Assembly (NCBI GenBank): GCA_014621425.1
Contig: JAANBB010000140.1
Span: 22,070-86,069 of the forward strand
Origin: Cylindrodendrum hubeiense
Lineage: Eukaryota; Ascomycota; Sordariomycetes; Hypocreales; Nectriaceae
DNA length: 64,000 nt
Direction: 5' to 3'
Part shown: positions 10,871-22,468 of the stretch, in pieces
How the letters are laid out: each line of letters begins with the position of its first letter
How positions within the stretch are numbered: the first letter of the stretch is position 1
Notes under the pieces: model-generated
Told to the model about the DNA's origin: nothing
What the model saw: the letters and a program-made list of their open reading frames with translations, nothing else
The model's database searches: none
Translations under genes and position numbers: made by a program

Positions 10871-12045
10871 TCAGCCGTAGCGGGCAGGATCAAGTGTAAC
10901 CTTGATTTTGGTGATCGTATCAATCTCATCCATCACCATAGGAGTCAATTTATCCAGAAACCTGAGAGCGGCAACAGTTTCCTCAAGCTGCTCGGGAGAG
11001 CTAGCACCTGTAATAACGCTGCTGACGTTTGGGTTCTTCAAGCACCAGGCAACAGCCAACTGGCTTTGGTTGATGCCTAGGCGCTCTGCAATCGGCTTCA
11101 ACTTGCGTACCATCTCAAGTTCATCTTTCCAGCTATCAGTTCCAATGCGACCGCGCATAAAATCTGCAAAACTGTCGGTGCTACTCCCAAAACGTGAGTC
11201 TTTGGGGAGTTGGCCATCAATAACATCATTGTACTTTCCAGATAAAAGCCCTGCTTTGATAGGACTAAAAGTCGTAAGCCCTAAACCGGCGCGCTCATAT
11301 AGTCGCTGAAATTCTCCCTCAACCTTGTCCCGAACCAGAATATTATACTCAGGCTGCTCAACAATTGGGCCAATCATCCGCAAGTCACGGGCAATACCGA
11401 CCTATATTGTAATGTTAGGACCTTTAGTGCCAATATAATAGATATAGATACTTACTGCCTCTGCAATTTCATCGGCACTCCACTGAGAGGTGCCCCAGTA
11501 CAGGGCCAGACCCTTGTCAATCACATGGTTGAACGCCCTTACAGTTTCTTCCATCGGAGTCAACCTATCAGGGCGGTGGGCATAGACGATATCAACATAC
11601 TGGAGCTGCAGGCGCTTCAAAGAGGCCTCTAGCCCTTCGATGATATGCTTTCTTGATAGTCCATGATTATTGACCAAGATTTCCCCGTTCACAGCACCCC
11701 AGTTGATCTCTGCAAATTGGTTGTTAGCAAAGAAGGTTACTGGGGGATTTTCCGGGTTTCGTAGAACTTACTCGTGCTGATAACGAGATCACTTCGCTTC
11801 CATTCAAAATGCTTGATAGCCTTGCCAATTACAATTTCGGCTTGGCCAGCGGTATAATTTTCAGCGGTATCGAAGAAATTGATACCCAAGTCATAAGCTT
11901 TCTTCATACAAGCAAATGAGCCCTCATCTTGGGTATACCCGCCATAGGTCATCCAACTACCGAGGCTGATAGCAGATACATGGAGGCCAGATCTACCAAG
12001 CCTGCGGTAGACCATGCCAGTGTTTCGAGGTTCGGGAAATGCCAT
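10871..12045 (-). CDS. Aldo/keto reductase, voltage-gated K+ channel beta-subunit type (352 aa)
   Basis: Three exons: 11772-12045, 11456-11709 and 10871-11401, with introns 11710-11771 and 11402-11455 (GTAAGT donors; CCTAAC branch in the second). The CDS is 1059 nt, 352 aa, the usual length for the family. The fold is the NADPH-dependent AKR barrel. Visible catalytic signature residues are Asp and Tyr in NFFDTAENY, Lys in VISTK right at the first exon junction, and His in VYAHRPD. The C-terminal NADPH-binding segment is seen in [13 protein letters not shown]. Members are closest to Kv-beta/Shaker-beta-like reductases that reduce aldehydes and ketones in the cytosol. It lies on the same strand as, and next to, the sugar transporter, so a role in sugar metabolism is possible but not shown; substrate cannot be read from sequence. 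Confidence 0.9.
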
Positions 12046-12933
12046 TGTTCAGGAACTTAATGAGTAGATGGAAGGTTATTTGGAGGTGATACAGATCTAA
12101 AGATGTCAGAGGATATTTTCAAGTGTTAATTATGATGGAAGGGGGAGGTTTATATGCTTGGTTTTGTTTGTCATGTGTAGATCTTAACAAAAGATGGAAG
12201 ATGAACTTCGGTGTGAGTCATGTCCAACTCTCGTGTAGCCTACCAATCCGTCGTCGACCCCATGCTGGCACCCTGCTCTTAAATGACGAGTAGGCCGGGG
12301 GTTGATTGGGTGCAGTCAGGGGCTGCAGTAATACTACTACAGTGCTACTGAAGTTATCCTTGTTTAGCATCGTTCCATTGACTTATGGCGCCGTCTCTCG
12401 GTTCTCATTTGCCAATTTTCCTTCCGAACTCTATTTTGATACTGTTCGTTGGCAACGTTGTGGGGTGTCTCTAGTTCGCTAAATCCTGCTAGCCTGATCA
12501 AATAGCCGATTGGTTATTAAGATGGGGTGTGTAGATAAGTTTTATTATTAAGTCTAGGCGGTCATCGCTTCGTCGTTTTGATGCAATGCATGACACTAAG
12601 GTGTGGATTGGCCTACCTTCGCCCTAAGACCGTAACTAGTCAGTTTATTTCCAATACACAGGTTTACTATGTATTTTGAGCTTTAGTTAAGGGTATTACT
12701 TTTGCGAGGAGCATTCGTCTGTATTTGACTGGATGAGTTATTTAACACAGTTCAGGTCAAGGTATGACACTGTCACTGCCTACTGCCTGTCTACCCTAAT
12801 ATGAACTGGATCAATTAAACGACACACAATCTCCATATTCTTCACGAATCCCTAATTTAAGAAATGAGAACAGCGTGAAGAATTTAGAAGTGAGAGATCT
12901 GAGACATCATTTAATTCTGTTTGACTTCAAGCC
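12046..12933. other. Intergenic: promoter of AKR gene and 3' flank of sugar transporter
   Basis: Nearly 900 bp without a supported gene. AT-rich. The part next to 12045 should hold the AKR promoter; no convincing core element was identified. Confidence 0.4.
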
Positions 12934-14724
12934 TCAGTTCACCTCATAGTGATTGAAGACATCAGGATCAGTCTTCTTGAAATGTCGCGCTGGTACTCTC
13001 TTTGCGAACAATACATCAAGCTGTTCATATGAGCGGTCCTTTGTTTCTGGTAGCCGGAAGAACGCCCAGACTAGTACAATGAAAGATGTCCCTCCCCAGA
13101 TAAAGCCTATAATCGTAAGTCTCTGCGTGCTCTGCTGGAACAAATGGATACAAGAGGGATGTAAACTTACCCGTATAGCCGGACAGATTCCACGCAGTAG
13201 GGTTCATGAAGTAAGACTGGAGAACCCCAGCAACAACATTGACGAGGTAATATGCATTTCGGGCCAGACAAATGGTCTTCTGACGAAGCCGGGTTGAGCC
13301 CACTTCCGCAGGCAAAGCCCATCCCAGCTGACCCACCGACAGCTGAAAAACGAATGTCCAAAGTAAACAGAGCGCAGACTGAGCATACCCAATAGAGGAT
13401 CTACCTCCCCAAACGTTGAGGATGCCAATGGCAATCAGAATCATTACCATGACAGCCATCCCGATCAAGTAAGTCGGTCTGCGACCAAACCGTGGCATGA
13501 TAAAAAACCAATTGATCAACGTTCCGGCAAGTGCTAGTCCTGTCCCACCAAGATTGAGCGAGTATATGGTTTCGGTGTCCAGTCCAACTTGTTCAAAGAA
13601 GTAGGAAGAGTTGTCTATTGAATATCAGCATCAACATCCACCCGCGCCAGAGAGTAACTTACAAGCGAAGTTGCCTCCAGAAAGCGGCTGCCCAATAAAA
13701 CACATGCAGGCAATTTCTGTACGTCGAAGTTCAAAGCTTTTGAAACAATCCCAATAGGATGTGCCAACCTGAAGTTGTTCCTCCAGATTATTTGTATAGA
13801 TGATCATTGCCAGCGTCTTTTTCGGATCAATGTCCACGGAGCTCCGTTGCAGTCGACGAAGAGACTTCTCCGCTGATTCAAGTCGACCGTGTCGAACTTC
13901 ATGCCATGGGCTTGGGGGAGCCATAGAAACGAGCGGAATGAGAAAGACCGGCCACATCCATTGCAATGCAAATGGAATTCTATATGCCCACTCGTCTGGC
14001 CGACCTTGGAGGCCGCGCAATACACCAGCGGATATCAACTGTCCAATAATGAAGCACATGTTGGTGAAACTGGTGAAGTAAACACGAAGGACCATAGGCA
14101 AACATTCCGAGGCGTATGCGGGTGCTGCAGTGGCGAAGATTCCCCATGGCAGACCAGAAAGCACCTGTCCGACGCATAGGATTGGAAGGCTTGATGCAAA
14201 GAATGTGATGAAGATAAATGCTGATAATGTGACCAAAGCTCCAAGAAGCACCTTCTTATGACCAAATTTTTGAACCAAGTATCTGTAGCGTGTTAGCTGC
14301 GGGAATCATGTATATCAGTTCGGGACACGAACCCGTTGATGAGAGTACCAAAAAATGCCCCGACACCAGAAGCATTGCTTAGCCCGGCCTGCCAAGGGGC
14401 AGTGATTTGGTAGCCAGTGCTACCGAAACCAACATCCTCACCATATTTCAGCTGAAACTGAGGGTATGCGTAAAAGCTTTGAACAAGAATTTGATCGTAT
14501 CCTTCCATGATGACACAAGTCGAGATGACTATGCACCAAAAAATGGCCATGGGGTAGGCCTTAATGGCTTCAAACGGTGTTAGGTTGTGTTCAACAATCA
14601 GACTTTCTTCAGCATTGTAAGAAAGTGATTTCGAGTTCAAGTTTGGGTCCGTTGGCGGAGTCTCAATCTTGCCCTCCACGTGTTGAGCCGAGTCCATTAT
14701 GTTGTCTTTCGCTTCCTTTTCCAT
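12934..14724 (-). CDS. MFS sugar transporter, maltose/alpha-glucoside permease type (542 aa)
   Basis: Four exons: 14333-14724, 13663-14282, 13171-13614 and 12934-13106, with introns 14283-14332, 13615-13662 and 13107-13170. I start at ATG 14724. The frame is open further upstream, but only from a TTG, and a TATA-like box at 14825-14832 sits too close to that TTG. The protein has the sugar-porter layout: cytosolic N-terminus with a PFEAIKAYPMAIFWC entry to TM1, a GYDQIL loop, and the motif after TM2 (GYLVQKFGHKK, the usual D/N-G-x-x-x-D/Q-x-x-G-R/H-[RK] motif). A mid-loop PPSPWHEVRHGR segment (PESPR/W equivalent), a FGRRPTYLIG motif in the second half and a C-terminal RLPETKDRSYEQLD follow. 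This set matches fungal maltose/alpha-galactoside:H+ symporters. It shares its promoter with the GH36 gene, pointing to raffinose-family or related oligosaccharides. Confidence 0.9.
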
Positions 14725-14734
14725 AATGAAGTTA

Positions 14735-14886
14735 ATGAAATGCGGGTCTAGTTGAAGAGGTTGACTGACTGTCTGCAAGATTTACCAACATTTCAGCTTC
14801 AATTGCTGCATGGAGGCTTCGATCTTTTTATAATATATCCGCATACTAATTAATGCTTCAAGGGGAACCAGCTAACTTGACCCTAG
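14735..14886. repeat. Copy B of the diverged repeat (partner at 1415-1556)
   Basis: This copy covers the region just upstream of the transporter start, including the TATA-like TTTTTATAATATAT stretch (14825 onwards) and a GGGAACCAGCTAACTTGAC block. It is the likely source, or the better preserved sister, of copy A. Confidence 0.6.
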
Positions 14887-15072
14887 CTGTGTCATTCGAG
14901 TGACCCACCTTTTAATCGTACTCGACCCCGTGGGGAATGGTCCCCATGTGGGTCATGTCATGGGGATGATGCGCTAAGGAAGAGTGGTTTTTCTCCCCTA
15001 GATGAGCCACTCATTACGATGCATCCAAGGAAACAACATGGGTATGGGGAGTGGCCCTGATCCCCTCACATT

Positions 15073-15283
15073 AGTCCGCTTGGGGTATTATTCGGACTTA
15101 TGACAGACTAGACCCTGCTCTTGTGAGAATTCACCTGACCAACACTCCACCTGTTATCCTGGCCGTCCAACTAGCCCACGTAGGGGATTCCTCGGATTGT
15201 AACTGACCAGTGAAACCATCTAATTCACTCCACTTCTGGTCTCTAACTAGTCCCTTTGGGGATTCATTCGGAACGATGCTCGA
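15073..15283. repeat. Three copies of a ~32-bp element in the divergent sugar promoter
   Basis: Copies begin at 15073, 15173 and 15249. Each reads AGYCC, 4-5 variable bases, GGGG, TATTA/ATTC, TCGGA, then a loosely conserved tail ending in GAC. The TCGGA core is compatible with half-sites of Zn2Cys6 regulators (CGG triplets), and such a regulator gene is the third member of the cluster. Operator function is inference. Confidence 0.5.
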
Positions 15284-15643
15284 CAAGGCAGGGTGTGGGA
15301 TAAACCCCGCATCATTTGTAGTCTTCCATTTGCCCACCATGCCAAGAACATAATGGATCCTGGGAACGCTAAAAGTAAGCGGACTTCTTAGCGAAGCTGG
15401 AGAGTGCGGAAAGACTTTCCTCCAAAACTCGTCATGACATCAAAACCTTAGCACTCTTTGATATCGATATCCGGTAGTGAGTAGTGAGTAGATGACCTGG
15501 GGCCATTTCCTAGCAATTGAGATCCACACACTGGCAGATTTTGTTGTTTATTAAAGAACTGTCAGGCGTGCCCTGCTCCAAAATTCAGGAATTGAACGGT
15601 TCATCTCGTCCAGAGTCCACACAATTTTCCGCAGAGTCACACA

Positions 15644-18314
15644 ATGGCTGGAGCATATCCGATACTCACTTGTTACCCTCCCCTCGAGCAGCTGTCCGTT
15701 ATCTCGGTTGACCAGCATGAAGTAAGGGATATACCCAAACGAATGAACTTGTTGCTAATAACCTCATGAGCAGATCTCGTTCACTGTGAACATTAAGTGG
15801 AGTGTATCTCGTCAGCAGTATCCGTTTCAAGTGTGTTTATGCACTGCCGGGATCGGATCCCAACAGCATGTTAGCGTCTGGCGGTCGTTTCCGCTATCGA
15901 AGTCATGCCTTCCCACGATCACTTTTCGGGAAAATGAAGCCTGGTATACGGAAAATTTCGAGGCGACCTTATCTCGGCAAGCTCTGATTGAGAGTATGCC
16001 GTCGCATCAGATGTTTACCATCAAGTACCGCATTTCGAACGACACGGCATGGCAGTGGCTCACATGCTCCAGTGGCTTTGAAAAGGGTGAAATTATTTTA
16101 CAGAGCCCTTTGTCAGCTCATTCTGAGGTCAAACCATTGATCGCACTTGCCACAGGCTGGCATGCAGTGAAGGCTGAAACCACACATAAAAAAGCCTCCG
16201 TGTTCTCGATTCAGTCGGATCCTATTAACGGTTCAAAGCAAATGGTTCTAGGCCAAGTCTATGACCAGGCCAGATACTTTGCTCTTTCGCGAATTGAGCC
16301 GCCCTGGATTGCCCCGCGCCATGGGGACGACTTTCTTTACATATCAGAACGCACGATTCTTTGTTCAATCCTGAGGAGAGACGGCAATGTCATCACCATC
16401 GCTGCGCCTAGCATCAGCGATGTCTGTACAATTCTCATGTCCAACGAGAAAGGGGAATTCACTGTTCACGCTCGAAATGATGACGAAACTGGGCAACCTT
16501 GTCGGATTATACTGTCAATTGCTCCTGATGTTGAGACATCAATCGGCGTAATCATGCACAACCTCCAAGCTGAGGTGAACGAGACACCGTTGGTTCGAGA
16601 GATGATTCACGAAGAGTTCAAGTCAACCTATACAGACTCCTCGCATCTTGCACCTTTGGTGGACTACCTAGGATTCTGCACATGGAATGCACTTGGACCT
16701 GATCTCACCCAAGAAAAGATTTTAGACGCTCTCCAAGTTTTGGACAAGAATAACGTCAAAATTTCGACACTCCTGATTGACGACAATTGGCAGACACTCG
16801 GCAGTACTGAATTGGGTTACGATCATCATGACTACCGTGGGTTCGCGGATTTCAAGGCCAACGAGGGGTTTCCCGACGGTATCAAGGGCTTGACTACCAA
16901 GGTCAAGGCTGAAAACCCTCTCATCACAGATATTGGAGTTTGGCACGGGTTAATGGGCTATTGGGGGGGCCTTGCAAAAACAGGTTGGATTGTTGACAAC
17001 TACGAGACTGTAGATGTTGACGGCAACATGTATTATGCCGTCCCCACCAAGTTGAAGTCGATTTCTGCCTCCGATTTAAACCGTTTCTACGACGACTTTT
17101 ACGCCTACTTGAAGTCATCTGGAATTACTTTTGTCAAAACAGACGTCCAGTGCCTTATAAGCGATATTACGAAGAGTCCTGACCGAGCTGCTCTCATTCC
17201 GGCATATCAGGCCGCCTGGACAATGGCTCATCAGCGACAGCTAGGAGGAAAGGCCATTAGCTGCATGTCGCAGACCCCCGAGCTATTGTGGCAGAGTCTC
17301 CTTCAGAACAAGACTGCTCCGGTAGTCTTTCGCAACAGCGACGACTTCTTTCCCGAAATCCCGAGCAGCCACCCGTGGCATATTTGGACAAACGCTCACA
17401 ACACGCTTTTTACCCAACATTTAAATGTGGTACTGGACTGGGACATGTTTCAAACGTCGCAAGAGTATGGTCCCGCTCACGCAGCTTCACGCTGTTTGTC
17501 TGGCGGGCCAATCTTCATCACCGATGTTCCCGGAGAGCATGATTTGGAACTCATCAACCAAATGGTGGCTCCTAGCCCAGATGGCGGGAGAAGCATAGTG
17601 CTTCGACCTTCCGCGTGTGCCAAAACCCCTCGTGCTTTTGACCGATATCAAGAATCTGGGGTTCTCAAAATTGTCACCGAAACAATCACAGGGGTCAAAT
17701 TCATGGGCGTATTCAATACCCGTCCCACAAGTATCGCTACCCTAGTCTCAGCAGCTGAGTTCTCGGCTATAGGAGGTTCACAGTGGAAGCCTGGTGCTCA
17801 GGTGGCCTTCTTTTCCCATCAATCTCAGACTGTTCGTGGCCCTGTTAGGATAGGGAACAGCCCAACAGTCCATTCCGATGCCACTGCTTTGGTTGAGATA
17901 GAATTAGAAGTCAGAGGCTTCGAAATTCTGTCTGCTTATGAGGCCCATCAGCTCTCCTATCGCGGAGCGGAATGTTTGGTGGCTGTGCTTGGCTTGCTCG
18001 GGAAAATGACAGGAGCAGCTGCAGTTTGCCGGTTGGATATATCTTGCAACGGAGGCGAAATCAAAGTGAACGTTGTGTTAAAAGCACTAGGTAAGTTGGG
18101 GCTTTGGATATCGGGTCAAGTTATTGAAATGCATGGAATTAGAGCCAAACTCGAGGGTATAGACATTGATCGGGACTCCATCGTCATTACTGATAGTTCC
18201 CATGCCGGTGGGACGTCTCAGATTATGTCGTTAGATCTGATGAAGGAATGGTCGCAGAAGCAGAGCCTTACGACTTCCCAGGAGGTTTCCCTAGAGATAA
18301 TCATTGGGATTTGA
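15644..18314 (+). CDS. GH36 raffinose synthase / alkaline alpha-galactosidase-like protein (872 aa)
   Basis: Exon 1 is 15644-15721 (26 codons, MAGAYPILTCYPPLEQ..), intron 15722-15773 (52 bp, GTAAGG donor, GCTAATAAC branch, GAGCAG acceptor), exon 2 15774-18314. The CDS is 2619 nt, 872 aa. Starting at the first downstream in-frame GTG or ATG would cut off the conserved N-terminal beta domain. The protein has the Sip1/raffinose-synthase form of the GH36 TIM barrel: LGFCTWNALGPDLT, LLIDDNWQTLG, GVWHGLMGYWGG, the nucleophile Asp in FVKTDVQ (about D483) and the acid/base region RNSDDFFPE (D549/D550). Relatives transfer or hydrolyse galactosyl groups of raffinose-family oligosaccharides in the cytosol; no signal peptide is seen here. 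Which of the two activities dominates cannot be told from sequence. Divergent pairing with the sugar transporter supports use of imported galactosides. Confidence 0.9.
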
Positions 18315-19385
18315 ATAGCATCGCCTAGCACCACTCTTGGATGGGGTTTTAAGACCAACAAGCGTGTACGTCGGCAGCCGTTAAACTATTTAATTGGATT
18401 AGTGCCAGGCAACCTCCTTTTTTCTTCAGCTGTTAGTGGCTCAGACAGCAAGTCGCCCACAGCACAAGGTCATGGTCTAGACTCGGTTAAATTTCATTGA
18501 GCACTGTGACGAACAGATAGGGTAGGGAATACACGAGTCTGTTGTGTGTGGGAAAGGCATAGGAGATGGTCAGAGACCTAACAACCCACCCACAAAAGCA
18601 GGTGTTGTGATTGTGGTGATGCCAGCACAAAGGCGATGCGTCCGCAACATCGATAGAACCATAGATAAAAGACTCTCAAAGTGAACGAAATAGACTAGCC
18701 TGACTGATGCTATCAACTGGCATCATCTGATTAAACGAGTCACAATGCAATATCGCAAAAATATGCTAAAAAAGAACGTAAATTGAGCTTGTTAGAAAAT
18801 CTATTACTGGATGCTCAGGACGATGCTTCGTGATACATAAAGGTTGAGAACCCGGATGAATCTGCCCGCGATTCCTAAATCCTAACCTGCAGCTGCCAAT
18901 GCCTGACTAATTGGCCTTATCCAATGATCTCAGTACCTGCCCGGAATAGCCTAATAGGGACAGTCCGGCTTCAAATGGACTTACATCCTAACTGACACAT
19001 TAGCTAGGAATGTCCTTACAGGCATTCCACACCGAGAGACCAGCTAACCCCAACACACTGTCTTCCCATAACAGTATGCCAATTCCACTTCCTTCCCTCC
19101 CTACACATCATGGAATCGGGAATTTCATTACATGCATTTTGTGGGTAACCTTTTCCACTAAGCGTCCACAAGCACCCCGCTAGATGATAGCTTACTTCTC
19201 GGCCAGGGATCTTTCTCACGGGAGCCAAGACAACTCGGCCAAAAGTCCGAGTCCACAGTGTGTGCACCACTTCCGACACTATTCATCAACTGAGGGGCTA
19301 GTGGAGTGGTGGGTGGTGCCTCAACAGTCGAATTGTGGCGTGTGTAAACTCCTCGCGTTCACCCCCTCACCTGCTCGAAACCACC
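18315..19385. other. Intergenic: GH36 3' flank and promoter of Zn2Cys6 regulator
   Basis: About 1.07 kb with no supported gene. The last ~200 bp should carry the regulator's promoter; its start has a strong Kozak context (ACCATGG). Confidence 0.4.
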
Positions 19386-21272
19386 ATGGAGAGTCATCAG
19401 CATCTGCCTCAGCAAGCGTGCGACAGCTGTCGTTTCCGGAAGACTAAATGCGACCGTGAGATTCCCTGTGGCGCTTGCGCTGCAGCGTCTATTCGATGCC
19501 AATACGCCCAGACCCTTCGCCGCAAAGGACCGAGGGGAGGTAAAGGCCGCCGGCTGGCGCAGCTCAAATTAGGCGACACTAAGCTTGACAATAATTCCTT
19601 TGAGATTTATACACCGACTACGTTCTCACAACTCAATAATGCCAGCCTATCCGAGAGCAATAGCAATAGAGGCGGCAGCAGCAGGAGCGACAGCAGTGGC
19701 GAAATGCAACCATTGTCCGCTACTAGGCTTTTGATCTCCTACCCTTTATGGAGCGAAACCCCTAAACCATCCAATCACTTCACTACATCCGAAAACACTG
19801 CTATAAGTGCAGCAGAGAACAACCAGCTGTTGCATTCGGCCCTGGCTGCTCATGTTCAGGCATTTGTGAAATCTGTGTTTCCATTGATGCCCGTCGTTAA
19901 TACGGACAAGATCCTGGAGGATGTATTCCGGTTGGATGAGCTTCCGCCATCAAGATACGCTCTTATTATGTCAATGTGTGCCACAACTCGGCTGCAACTA
20001 AACCTAGACAACATGGAAGGTCATAGCAGCGAACTGGGAGTGGATATCCCACAGCATCCAAAACTAACCACTAAGATGCTGCTCAGTTCTGCCGAAAACG
20101 CATGCCGCCAGTTTCATCTCATCGAGGATCTTAGTGTGGACTCCGTTGTGACCTCATATTTCTTGTTCTCGATATATGCAAGCTTGGAGAAATTTCAACA
20201 TGCGTGGTTCTATTTGAATCAGAGCATAACTCTAGCCACCTCGCTTGGCCTGGATTACGATGCCAGCTATATCAATCTTCCTTATGGAGACCGCGAAATA
20301 GGACGGCGTGTCTTTTGGATTCTATTCGTGACAGAGAGGTAACCTTGACAACATTTCTCTACATATACTGCCTTGCTAACAATTGATTCTCTAGAACCTT
20401 TGCTCTCCAGCATCGGAGGACAGTTAGACTCCGTAATTGCATTGCAAAGCCAGAAGTTGTCAACTCCGATTGCCCCATTGTCATGAACGATTTGTTTCAT
20501 CATATTGGTATTTTTGAGGTCCTCACGCCCGCACTTTACGAGTGGCATCCTCAAAGCGACACGGAGCAACCTTGCGGCGTTGCCCTAGCGCATCAAATCA
20601 ACACGAAGCTCCACATGATCCAAGCTACCGACTCGATAATAGAGAGTCAGCGATTTGACACTCTTATTACGCAGCAGTGGCTTCGCGTGACTTTGTGGCG
20701 CTTGGTTTTCGGCGAGAAGCCTTCCCCTTCAAATAACTCCGGGACATTACTACCCTTTTCGATACCTGTCGATGTGGGCAGAACTATTATGGAAACTCTG
20801 CATTCGGTAAGTCAGAGTTCCATAGATTGCCACGGAATTGCGATAGTAAGTAACCAAAAATGGAAGCATTTTCGGTTCCCGTGGTCCAGATTCTAAACGC
20901 AAGGTGTAGGAACAGAAACTTTGCGACATTGGCATTGGCTTGGCTGATAGCGCTTTGGCGCTTGACTCTGGCTTCTCGTCGTTTGAAATAGGTCCTCGAG
21001 ATCTGCTTTGTGCTGTCGTGAAATCTTTGTGCAACACACGTGGGGGTCAATCCCACCTCCTCCCAAAGTTGCTAAAGCATTCTGAGTACGTACTAGGGTA
21101 CGATGACCCAGCCGCTCACATAGACCTTTGTTGGCACCTCGATAATGGCCCGGACGAGCCAGAACAACAGCCTATGATAGACAGCTGCTCACGACTAATT
21201 GGGGAGATGACAAACGGCACCAACTGGCTCCTGACGGATGATCTGGGAATTGGAGATCTAATTTCATTGTAG
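19386..21272 (+). CDS. Zn2Cys6 transcription factor, MAL-activator-like (588 aa)
   Basis: Three exons: 19386-20338, 20395-20845 and 20910-21272; introns 20339-20394 and 20846-20909. The CDS is 1767 nt, 588 aa. The zinc cluster is at residues ~11-38 (CDSCRFRKTKC then CGACAAASIRC; spacing C2C6C5C2C6C), followed by a basic linker (RRKGPRGGKGRR). The fungal-specific middle homology region is visible in HVQAFVKSVFPLMPVV, FYLNQSITLATSLGLD and RRVFWILFVTERTFALQHRRTVRLRN; the last crosses the first intron junction, confirming it. The second junction restores GIAIEQKLCDIGIGL. The layout resembles maltose/starch-type regulators (MalR/AmyR neighbourhood). Its place beside a sugar transporter and a GH36 gene suggests it is the pathway-specific activator, probably acting on the repeated element at 15073-15283. 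Confidence 0.88.
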
Positions 21273-22468
21273 ATTAATGTCGTATGGAAGGGGGACTCTT
21301 GAGGTCAATGGAGAGGAGTTCTCGATCCCTGTTGCTAGTCTTGAGGAGGCACCTACGACCATGAGTGCTGAGAAATAAGAAAGAAGATGTAAGTGTGAGA
21401 ACTGGCCTGCACGCCTTATAACTGGACCAGAAAACAATAGCAAACCCCTGCATGGTATCAAATGCTTAGTACCTTTCGCGAATCAGCATGACATATGACA
21501 ATGCTCCTCGTCTTCATTGCGGATGACTTGAAGGCCCCACTATACATCAGATGCAAGTGATCAGATTGGCTAAGAGCCATCATGCCCAAGCGCTAAGTGG
21601 ATATTGTTTGACAGAAACCCGAATATTTCCCCGAATGGAATAGTCTGAGGGTGTAGACAAAAGCTGTTCGTCCGAATAAATACCTCTCAATCTGTCATAC
21701 GGGGAATTGTTCGGGGTTCTTTCAAGCAAGATGCAATTAGCGCTTGGGACGATGGTTCTTGGCTAGGCTGATCACGGAAACCTGATGCGCGCTAGGCCCC
21801 ATCACCGATGTGTCGGGATTGCCTCACACCACACGACAAAACTCTTAGAGAAATGTGCAGAAGCATTAGAAAAATTCCCTAACCTCATGGTAGTCTTTAA
21901 AATTAGAATGATCGAGATGCATGCACTCTTGCCACTCATCGAGTCATGCATTCGAAGTTCCGGTCGTCCCATGTGGCATTAAATTGGCAACAAAATGCCT
22001 CAGAGAGCTAACTTGGACTAAAACCAAGCCCAGCCTAGCGGAAGAACCATTACTTCTCTCCTTATTTGACTTTCCTTGTTACTTGGGTTGCCAGTCCATC
22101 GATGAAAGTCATATATCTCATTCCACCCGTTGAAGATGGATTGAGAACTAGAAACTTTTAGCTCATATAACTAATATTAGATTCCGTCTTAGGCCACTTT
22201 TGACTAAATTGTGATCTCTTGTTCAGTGCAAGTCTGATACTAGCAGGCGTTGGCCAGCTGGCTGTGGCCCAAGTAACCCCGCTTTCGCTACCCCGCGTGG
22301 ACTTCATCGTCCAACTTCGTGATTAAAACCCTGGTTCTGCCACACCGAGACTTCCAATCTATTCGGCTACCAACAACATACCAGATCTATGCTGAATTAA
22401 TTCACAAGGTTTCTGTTTTATTGAGTAGCTTTCAGGTATATGACGCACCAGTGTCCACCTGTTTGACC
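21273..22468. other. Intergenic: downstream of sugar regulator, upstream of second Zn2Cys6 gene
   Basis: About 1.2 kb with no supported gene. Short frames at 21785-22133 have no family features. The region ahead of 22469 is presumed promoter. Confidence 0.4.

Larger units (their letters stand above)
14725..15643. promoter_or_regulatory. Shared divergent promoter of sugar transporter and GH36 gene
   Basis: About 920 bp separate the two start codons. The transporter side has a TATA-like box on the minus strand (14825-14832). CreA-type SYGGRG sites are present at 14930-14935 (GTGGGG) and 15397-15402 (CTGGAG), and on the other strand at 15145-15150 and 15228-15233 (CTCCAC), which would fit carbon catabolite repression; such short sites also occur by chance. 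Three copies of a ~32-bp element (separate entry) lie in the middle. Confidence 0.6.

Noticed and set aside
14725..14778. N-terminal extension of the sugar transporter (18 more residues)
   Set aside because: It begins with TTG, not ATG, and the TATA-like box at 14825-14832 would be only 47 bp from it. The first ATG is 14724.
15061..15345. A miniature transposon (MITE) in the sugar promoter
   Set aside because: The repeated elements are direct and there are no clear terminal inverted repeats or target-site duplication, so a regulatory reading is preferred.
15786..15788. Start of the GH36 gene at 15786
   Set aside because: The codon is GTG. A short first exon at 15644-15721 with a good intron restores the conserved N-terminus from a real ATG.
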